Assembly: GCF_900659615.1 (NCBI RefSeq)
Contig: NZ_CAACUY010000040.1
Location: 1 to 58,192 of the forward strand
Source of the DNA: Actinomadura fibrosa
GTDB lineage: Bacteria; Actinomycetota; Actinomycetes; Streptosporangiales; Streptosporangiaceae
Direction: 5' to 3'
DNA length: 58,192 nucleotides
Positions within the stretch are counted from its first letter, which is position 1. Every line of letters starts with the position of its first letter. Below, piece by piece: positions 27,561 to 33,767 of the stretch. Position numbers and translations under genes: made by a program. The notes beneath the pieces are model-generated. The model made no database searches, was not told where the DNA came from, and saw only the letters and a program-made list of their open reading frames with translations.

Positions 27561-27580
27561 AACGTCGCGGGTCGATACGG

Positions 27581-28759
27581 CTAGTGGGGTGAGACGGCGA
27601 TGCCTTCGGGGCCCAGGCCGACGGGAACGGTGCCGATGACGGTGTTGGTGAACGCGTCGATGATCGAGAACGTGTTGTCCCTGTTGTTCGTCACGTACAC
27701 GCGCTCGCCGCCCGGTTCCACGGCGACGCCCTCGGGACGGTGGCCGACGGGGATCGTCGCGATGACCCGGAGGAGGCAGTCGTCGAGGACGGAGACGGTG
27801 TCGGAGCGGGCGTTGGCGACGTAGACGCGGTCGCCGTACGGGGCCCCGGCGGCGCCGAGCGGCGACCTGCCGACGGGGATCGTCGCGACAGGGTCGCCCG
27901 TGGGGTCGTCCACGGTGACGTCCCGCGAGCCGGTGTTGGCCACGTACACGCGCCCGGGGCCGGGCAGCGCGGAGCCGGGCAGGGCGACGCCCGCGGGGAA
28001 CGTCCCCGCGGGGAAGAGCGCGACCACGCGGTTGATGCGCGGGTCGATCAGCGACACCGAGTGCCCGCCGTTGTTGGACACGTAGACCCGCGACCCGTCC
28101 GCGGGGATGGCCACGCTGTGCGGCAGCGGCCCCGCCGGGATCGTCGCGACGGGCGCGTTGGAGCGCTGGTCGATCACGGTGACGGTGTCGGAGCCGTGGT
28201 TGGCGACGTACACGGCGACCGGGGACGCGCCGACGCCGAACGGCTGCCGCCCCACCGGGACGGTCGCGACGACCCGGTAGGTGCTGGTGTCGATCACCGA
28301 GACCGTGTTGGAGCCGGAGTTGGCGGCGTAGGCGTGCTGGCCGTCGGGGGCCACGGTCACGCCGACGGGGGCGTCCCCGACGGGCACGACCGCGAGCGTC
28401 TCCTCCAGCCGCGGGTCCCAGATCGTCACGGTGTCGGAGCCGGTGTTGGCCACGAACACGCGGATCCGCGCCGGGTACCGGCGCTTGCCGGGCCTCGGTT
28501 CGGTCCTGTGGGCCGGTCCGGTGGACTTGGCGGGGGCCGCCTTCGCGGCGGCCGTGACCCGGCAGGGCGCCGCTTTCGGGGCGGCTTCGGAAGCGGCCGC
28601 CGGCGCGGAGGCGGGCCGTGGTGCGACGACGTCCGCCGTGGTGAGCCCGGCGGTGGCCAACGCGATCACGGGGACCGCCAGGACGGGAGCGAACCGAGCC
28701 CGCAGGGACACCGGCCGGGCGGCGGGGAAGGCGCCGCGGCGCCTCGGATGTAAGATCAT
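27581..28759 (-). CDS. Exported YVTN-type beta-propeller protein
   Basis: 392 aa. A basic N-terminus and a hydrophobic segment (about 25-45) with AXA-type residues form a signal sequence, followed by an Ala/Pro-rich linker. The remainder is seven beta-propeller repeats of the form RVYVANxGSDTVSVID...VATIPVGxxPxGVA. This YVTN/NHL-like fold occurs in surface-layer and cell-envelope proteins; the ligand is unknown. It stands alone: the dehydrogenase is convergent 20 bp away, and the epoxide hydrolase gene ends about 200 bp upstream of its start. Confidence 0.85.
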   Translation of the reverse strand: MILHPRRRGAFPAARPVSLRARFAPVLAVPVIALATAGLTTADVVAPRPASAPAAASEAAPKAAPCRVTAAAKAAPAKSTGPAHRTEPRPGKRRYPARIRVFVANTGSDTVTIWDPRLEETLAVVPVGDAPVGVTVAPDGQHAYAANSGSNTVSVIDTSTYRVVATVPVGRQPFGVGASPVAVYVANHGSDTVTVIDQRSNAPVATIPAGPLPHSVAIPADGSRVYVSNNGGHSVSLIDPRINRVVALFPAGTFPAGVALPGSALPGPGRVYVANTGSRDVTVDDPTGDPVATIPVGRSPLGAAGAPYGDRVYVANARSDTVSVLDDCLLRVIATIPVGHRPEGVAVEPGGERVYVTNNRDNTFSIIDAFTNTVIGTVPVGLGPEGIAVSPH

Positions 28760-28957
28760 CGGTCACTCACAGTAGTGATCGTGCGCATGTCGCGCGCTGT
28801 GTCCGGTGCGTCTCGCAGGCTCCGCTCTGTTCACAGTACGTAATCGTAACATCACGAATAGGAGATTCCGTGGCGTGCGCAACCTTGCCGCCCGCTTGGC
28901 CGTATCCGGGGATGCCCACGACGAATGTGACTCTCCGTGACCATTCGAGGTCCGGTT

Positions 28958-30094
28958 CTAGGCGGTGCGCAGGGGGCGGAGGAACTCGATGATGTCGGCG
29001 GCCAGCAGGTCCGGCTCCTCGTGCGCGGCGAAATGGCCGCCGCGCGGCATGCGCGTGTAGCGCGTCACGTTGTAGGTGCGCTCGGCCCAGGCGCGCGGCG
29101 GACGGCTCAGGTCGGCGGGGAACACCGCGACGCCGGTGGGGACGTCCACGCGCTTCACGCGGGTCGTGAGGCCCTGGGCGTACTCGTAGTAGGGCCTGAA
29201 GGACGTGGAGATCGTGCGGGTGAACCAGTAGAGGGACGCCTGGGTGAGGACGAAGTCGTCGCTGAACCGGGACGCGAGGTCACCGCCGGAATCGCTCCAT
29301 GCCCGGTACTTCTCCACCAGCCACGACAGCAGCCCGGCGGGCGAGTCGGCCAGCGCGGGGGCGAGCGTGAGGGGCCTGGTGCTCTGCTGGTGCTGGTAGC
29401 CGCCTTCCTGCGCCGTCCATGCGGCGATCGCGTCGAGATGCGCCTGTTCCTCCGGTTCGAGGGTCGCCGGGTCGTACTCGGCCGGTTGGGCGACGGCCAG
29501 AAGGTGGATGCCGACGACCTCGTCCGGATGGGCCTCGGCCAGGCGCGAGGTGATCCCAGCGCCCAGATCGCCGCCGTGCGCCGCGTATCGCTCGAATCCG
29601 AGCTCCTCGCGCATGAGCCGGTGCCACAGCTCGTGGGTTTGCTCGCCATCGAGCCTGGGCCGCTGCGGGGAGAACCCGAAACCGGGCAAGGACGGCACGA
29701 TGACGGTCAAGGCGTCCGCTGCCGAACCCCCGTGCCGCGACGGTGCGGACAGCCTTTCTGCCAGGGCCGTCAACTCCAGGAACGAGCTGGGCCACCCGTG
29801 GGTCAGCACGATCGGCAGCGCCCCCGGCCGTTCGCCGTCGAACCGCAGGTAGTGGACGGGCGTCCCGTCCAGGTCCGCCACGTGCGAGGGCAGGGCGTTG
29901 ATCGCGGCCTCGTGCGCCCGCCAGTCGTACCCGCCGGCCCAGTACCGCACGAGGCGCCGCAGCTCCGCCGGGTCGGTGCCGGCGTCCCAGCCGTCCACCG
30001 GCCAGGGCTCGGCCCACCGGGTGGCGGCCAGCCGGGCGCGCAGCCCGTCCAGCTCGTCCTCGCTGACGGCGATCATGGCCGAGGCGTACGTCAT
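28958..30094 (-). CDS. Epoxide hydrolase family protein (EHN domain plus alpha/beta hydrolase)
   Basis: 378 aa. An N-terminal EHN domain (about 1-100; LRARLAATRWAEPWP) precedes an alpha/beta-hydrolase fold with oxyanion motif HGWPSS, nucleophile motif HGGDLGAGI (Asp), and a C-terminal catalytic His in MPRGGHFAAHE. It should open epoxides to diols by way of an ester on the Asp. The ATG at 30094 is preceded on its strand by AGGAGGG four bases away. The longer frame (start 30136) lacks such a site. It lies 87 bp downstream of the AraC gene on the same strand and may be co-transcribed with it. Confidence 0.9.
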   Translation of the reverse strand: MTYASAMIAVSEDELDGLRARLAATRWAEPWPVDGWDAGTDPAELRRLVRYWAGGYDWRAHEAAINALPSHVADLDGTPVHYLRFDGERPGALPIVLTHGWPSSFLELTALAERLSAPSRHGGSAADALTVIVPSLPGFGFSPQRPRLDGEQTHELWHRLMREELGFERYAAHGGDLGAGITSRLAEAHPDEVVGIHLLAVAQPAEYDPATLEPEEQAHLDAIAAWTAQEGGYQHQQSTRPLTLAPALADSPAGLLSWLVEKYRAWSDSGGDLASRFSDDFVLTQASLYWFTRTISTSFRPYYEYAQGLTTRVKRVDVPTGVAVFPADLSRPPRAWAERTYNVTRYTRMPRGGHFAAHEEPDLLAADIIEFLRPLRTA

Positions 30095-30181
30095 GGGCCC
30101 TCCTGGCGCTGGGACGGTCGACCGGGCGCCGAACAAGCGCTCGAACCCGTGTAGACGGTCGTAACCGGAGGGTGAAACGAA

Positions 30182-31027
30182 TCATTCCGAGGCGACTGGC
30201 GCCGCCGGAGCCGGGAACGGAGGGCGGTGGCCTAGGGCCCCGACCCGATGGCGGCCCGGAGTCGTCCCCATGATCTTGGTAAAGGCCGCGATGAAGGCAC
30301 TCGGGCTCGCCCATCCGCAGGCGTGAGCGGTCCGGACGGTGTCGTGGCCGTCGGCGAGGAGCACCAGCGCGTGGCAGATCCGCAACTGCGTGCGCCACTC
30401 GTAGAAAGTCATGCCGAACTCGCTGCGGAACAGGCGGCTCAGGGTGCGGGTGCTGGCTCCGATGGCTTTCCCGAGCTCGCCCAGCGTGGAGTCGTCCGCC
30501 GGTGTTTCGTAGAGGATCCGCGCGATGGCCTGGAGCCGGTCGTCCCGTGGCTGCGGCAGATGCAGCGGCTCCTCGTACGCCTCGCGGAGTTCGTCGACGA
30601 GGACGCGGAGGAGGCGGGCCTGCGCGGCGCGACTGTAGCCGGACGCGGCGTCGCCGTAGTTGCGGGGCCCGGTCAGGGCGAGCAGGACCTCGCGGGCGAG
30701 GCCGGAGGCCAGGAACACGGCGGGATCGTCCGGGAGGAACCGGGCGATGGACGGCGCGAGGAAGACGATGCGCATATCAGTTTCGCCGTGGGCGCGGTGG
30801 TGGTGCGTGAACCCGGCGGGAGTCCAGGCGACCCGGTCGGCGGGGACGATCGACGTGCCGCGCTCGGTGTTCACCGCCAGAACACCGCTGGCCGCGTAGA
30901 CGAGGTGACCCCGATCATGCGACTGCGCCGCGCTCGTCTCACCGGACGCCCAGAGGTGGCGCCCACCGGACGGCCACACACGCGACCTCGTACCGGCGAT
31001 CTGACCACTTGGGCGGCGAACAGACAT
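30182..31027 (-). CDS. AraC family transcriptional regulator with N-terminal cupin
   Basis: 281 aa. The N-terminal cupin-like sensor (HDRGHLVYAASGVLAV, WTPAGFTHHHRAHG) is followed by a C-terminal double HTH (LGELGKAIGASTRTLSRLFRSE and TAHACGWASPSAFIAAFTKIMG). It probably binds an aromatic or other small molecule and controls the divergent hydrolase. I chose the ATG at 31027; an ATG at 31123 would extend the protein over the start of the hydrolase gene. Between the two genes, TTGGC (31031-31035) and GCCAA (31052-31056) form a short inverted repeat that could be its binding site. Confidence 0.88.
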   Translation of the reverse strand: MSVRRPSGQIAGTRSRVWPSGGRHLWASGETSAAQSHDRGHLVYAASGVLAVNTERGTSIVPADRVAWTPAGFTHHHRAHGETDMRIVFLAPSIARFLPDDPAVFLASGLAREVLLALTGPRNYGDAASGYSRAAQARLLRVLVDELREAYEEPLHLPQPRDDRLQAIARILYETPADDSTLGELGKAIGASTRTLSRLFRSEFGMTFYEWRTQLRICHALVLLADGHDTVRTAHACGWASPSAFIAAFTKIMGTTPGRHRVGALGHRPPFPAPAAPVASE

Positions 31028-31121
31028 CACTTGGCATCGTATCGGTGGCAAGCCAAACCCCTGACCTGGTGGCATTGGGCGTAACTCGATGACCCGCACG
31101 ACTCGCGAGAAGGGAAGACGC

Positions 31122-31793
31122 ATGGCGACGCTCGTCCTCGTACCCGGCGGCTGGCACGGCGCCTGGTCGTTCGAGGCGGTGGTCCCGCTGCTGGAGCGGG
31201 CCGGTCATGCCGTCCACGCCCTGACCCTGACCGGTCTGCGGCCGGACGACGACGCCGCGACGGTCGCCGCCGCCAACCTCGACACGCACGCGGACGACGT
31301 GCTGCGGCTCCTCGACCGCGCCTCCCTCACCGGCGTTACGCTGGTCGGCCACAGCTACGGCGGGATGGTCATCGCCGCCGCGGCCGACCGCGCCGCTGGC
31401 CGGATCTCCCGGCTGGTGCATCTCGACGCCTACGTCCCGCGCGACGGCGAGTCATGCTGGTCCCTGACGACCGAGCGCTACCGTCAGGCGTTCGCCGCCG
31501 GTGCCGCGACCACCGGCTACGCCGTCCGTCCGCCGGAGGGCGGCGACCCCCGCCGCCGTCCGCATCCCCTGGCCTCGTTCCTGCAAGCGGTCCGGCTCAC
31601 GGGCGCTTACGCACAGATCCCCACTCGGGAGTTCGTCTACTGCTCAGGCTGGGAGGACCGGACGCCGTTCGCCGACCTCCGCGCCCGCCTCCAAGCCGAC
31701 CCCGACTGGCGGGTGCACGACCTCCCGACCGCCCACAACCCCATGCGAGAAGCCCCAAACGCAGTAGCCGCACTACTGCTGGGCACTAGCTGA
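31122..31793 (+). CDS. Alpha/beta hydrolase
   Basis: 223 aa. Starts MATLVLVPGGWHGAW with the oxyanion-hole motif, then LVGHSYGGMV (nucleophile Ser) and a C-terminal catalytic His in LPTAHNPM. This short form resembles salicylate esterase/MKS1-type hydrolases. The ATG at 31122 has AAGGGAAG six bases upstream; the upstream ATG at 31089 has nothing comparable. Divergent from the AraC regulator, which probably controls it. Its last 21 bases overlap the convergent DUF397 gene. Confidence 0.88.
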   Translation: MATLVLVPGGWHGAWSFEAVVPLLERAGHAVHALTLTGLRPDDDAATVAAANLDTHADDVLRLLDRASLTGVTLVGHSYGGMVIAAAADRAAGRISRLVHLDAYVPRDGESCWSLTTERYRQAFAAGAATTGYAVRPPEGGDPRRRPHPLASFLQAVRLTGAYAQIPTREFVYCSGWEDRTPFADLRARLQADPDWRVHDLPTAHNPMREAPNAVAALLLGTS

Positions 31794-32144
31794 AGCTTCC
31801 CGCGCCTTCACGCTGTCGAGGAAGCACTGCCACGCCTGTGCGTCGATGGCGAGGACGGGGCCGTCCGGGTCCTTGGAGTCGCGGACGGCCACCACCCGCG
31901 CCACCCGCGCAACCTCCACGCACTCTTCGAGGTGAGAACCGCTCCTGCTGCTCTTGCGCCAAGCGCTCGTAACCTCCACGCACTCCTGGAATTGGGATCC
32001 GCTGCGACTGCTCTTGCGCCATGCGGTCGCGACCTCGACGCACTCCTGAGCTTGCGAACCGCTATGGCTGCTCTTGCGCCAGACGTGATCAGACAAGAGA
32101 TGTCTCCCTCCGTGTGGACGGCGTACAGGGGTCAGGTCTGGCAT
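31773..32144 (-). CDS. DUF397 protein with triplicated N-terminal motif
   Basis: 123 aa, about twice the usual DUF397 length. The extra length is three tandem copies of a 20-residue unit, WRKSS-SGS-ECVEV; the DNA repeats have a period of exactly 60 bp (31911-32083). The C-terminal part (VAVRDSKDPDGPVLAIDAQ) is the standard DUF397 end. In actinomycetes DUF397 proteins are small partners of Scr1/DUF5753 HTH regulators, as in the WhiJ group, and are thought to antagonise them. The gene starts 10 bp after the second DUF397 gene. Confidence 0.85.
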   Translation of the reverse strand: MPDLTPVRRPHGGRHLLSDHVWRKSSHSGSQAQECVEVATAWRKSSRSGSQFQECVEVTSAWRKSSRSGSHLEECVEVARVARVVAVRDSKDPDGPVLAIDAQAWQCFLDSVKAREASASAQQ

Positions 32145-32154
32145 CCTTGCCTGC

Positions 32155-32355
32155 TCAGGTGCCGTAGGTCTTGAGCGTGGTCAGGAGGCCTCGCCACACC
32201 TGTGCGTCGATGGCGAGGACGGGGCCGTCCGGGTCCTTGGAGTCGCGGACGGCAACGGCCCACGCCACCCGCGCGACCTCCACGCACTCCTGGAATTGGG
32301 ATTCGCTGCGGCTGCTCTTGCGCCATACAAGATCGGCGAATTGGGATTCCCTCAT
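32155..32355 (-). CDS. DUF397 small regulatory partner protein
   Basis: 66 aa, the usual DUF397 size, with VWRKSSRSESQFQECVEVA and DSKDPDGPVLAIDAQ. Its ATG overlaps the stop codon of the upstream HTH gene (4-base ATGA overlap), so translation is coupled. A stretch of about 50 bases encoding the C-terminal motif is almost identical to the one in the downstream DUF397 gene (around 31836-31890 and 32202-32252), pointing to a recent tandem gene duplication. Confidence 0.88.
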   Translation of the reverse strand: MRESQFADLVWRKSSRSESQFQECVEVARVAWAVAVRDSKDPDGPVLAIDAQVWRGLLTTLKTYGT

Positions 32356-33203
32356 AGTTCCGACAGTATCTCTAGCATGAGTTCTCGTGAATCCTCTTTC
32401 GTTAGAGCGACCTCTTTAGCGTAGTTGTAGACGCTCCTGTAGCGGGTGATCTCTGCGGGCTCCTCTCTGACGAGTCGGCTGGTGATCTCATCGATCAGGA
32501 CGAGACTGAGAATCGGCGGCCTGCCGATGTCGAGTAGCTGGAATTGCCCTGTGTAGGCAGGCCCAGGGTCTACCGCGAAGGGAAGTACCTGGAGGTTGAC
32601 GTGCTCCTGATCGCACTCTTGGATGAGCCTTCGCACTTGAGAGCGCATCACGGTCCGTCCACCCCGCATGCGGCGCAGGGCTGCCTCGTCGATGATCACA
32701 TGTAGCGAAGTCGGGGGATCGCGCAGCAGGATCTGCTGCCTCGCGAGGCGGAACTCCACCAACCGTTCAGCGCGGTCTGGTTGGGGAGCCTGCGGATCGG
32801 CGCGGAGGACCGTGCGAGCGTAGTCGGCGGTCTGGAGGAAGCCGGGAATGACCGCAGTCTGGGTACTGATGATGTCAGCGCTGTCCCATTCGACTGAGGC
32901 GAAGTCGCGGGCGTCGTGGGAGATGACGTCCTTGTAGGCGTCCCACCAGCCTGTTTGCTTGTGTTGTCGCGCCAGGGTCATCAGGGCGTCGCGGACGTCG
33001 GGAGGGGCCTTGTAGCGGTCGAGGATGTATTCGAGGTCGCGGAAGCGGAGCCACTGGTTGCCCTTTTCGATCAGGCACAGGGACGTGGTGGAGCGTTCGA
33101 GGCGGCGGCTCGCGGCCTTGAGGGTGAGTCCCGACTCTTCCCTGAGGTCGTGGAGCACCCGACCGATCTTGCGGAGGCGGACGGTGGAGGCGGGATTCGT
33201 CAT
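32352..33203 (-). CDS. Scr1-type (DUF5753) helix-turn-helix regulator, WhiJ-like
   Basis: 283 aa. An N-terminal XRE-type HTH (residues 10-70: IGRVLHDLREESGLTLKAAS, RSTTSLCLIEKG) is followed by a DUF5753/Scr1 domain with STQTAVIPGFLQTADYAR, LVEFRLARQQILLRD and VLPFAVDPGPAYTGQFQLLD. Streptomyces relatives such as WhiJ control development, together with DUF397 proteins and RsbW-like ATPases encoded nearby. All three partner types are present here: two DUF397 genes downstream and one ATPase divergent upstream. It probably binds the 147-bp intergenic region before its own ATG. Confidence 0.9.
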   Translation of the reverse strand: MTNPASTVRLRKIGRVLHDLREESGLTLKAASRRLERSTTSLCLIEKGNQWLRFRDLEYILDRYKAPPDVRDALMTLARQHKQTGWWDAYKDVISHDARDFASVEWDSADIISTQTAVIPGFLQTADYARTVLRADPQAPQPDRAERLVEFRLARQQILLRDPPTSLHVIIDEAALRRMRGGRTVMRSQVRRLIQECDQEHVNLQVLPFAVDPGPAYTGQFQLLDIGRPPILSLVLIDEITSRLVREEPAEITRYRSVYNYAKEVALTKEDSRELMLEILSEL

Positions 33204-33350
33204 GTGGTCAGGCTGTCACGCTCCGAAGTCGCGAAGTCAAGGGATTCCTGGAACGCGAAAAATCCCGTGACGGGAACTCACTGACCACACGGAACGTGTC
33301 GAGATGGTAGCGCTGTGCGATGAGGCTGGTGGCATGAGAGAGGGGCTTTG

Positions 33351-33755
33351 ATGGCCATCAGTGAGGTGATCGCGGTGCTCACGCTGCCGGGTGTGGAGCA
33401 GTCGGCGGCGCATGTGCGGGTGTTCGTCCGGGACGTCCTGGGCGAGGACCATCCGTCCTTGGACGACGTGCAGACGTGTGTGAACGAGGCCTTCACCAAC
33501 GGGATCGAGCACACGGCGTCCGGGCGCGGCGGGAAGGTGACGGTGCTGTTCTCCACGGTGGACGGGGAGATCGTCGCCGAAGTGACCGACGACGGGGCGT
33601 GCGGGGCGCGGCCGGTGATGCGGGACGATCCGCTAGCCGAAAACGGGCGCGGCCTCCGAATCATCGACGCGCTGACCAGGGCGTGGGGGATCAGGGTGGA
33701 CGGCGGGCGGACGACGGTGTGGATGCGGTTTCCCGGGCCGCCGCCGCTGCGGTGA
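33351..33755 (+). CDS. RsbW-like ATP-binding regulatory protein
   Basis: 134 aa, a single GHKL ATPase domain. The N box is VQTCVNEAFTNGIEHTA, the G1 box VTDDGACG, and the G2 region NGRGLRIIDAL. Such proteins are serine kinases or anti-sigma factors; in WhiJ-type loci they are encoded beside the HTH and DUF397 genes. The ATG at 33351 has GAGAGGGG upstream; a TTG directly before it is less likely. Divergent from the HTH gene. Confidence 0.87.
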   Translation: MAISEVIAVLTLPGVEQSAAHVRVFVRDVLGEDHPSLDDVQTCVNEAFTNGIEHTASGRGGKVTVLFSTVDGEIVAEVTDDGACGARPVMRDDPLAENGRGLRIIDALTRAWGIRVDGGRTTVWMRFPGPPPLR

Positions 33756-33767
33756 GCCGGGAGACGG

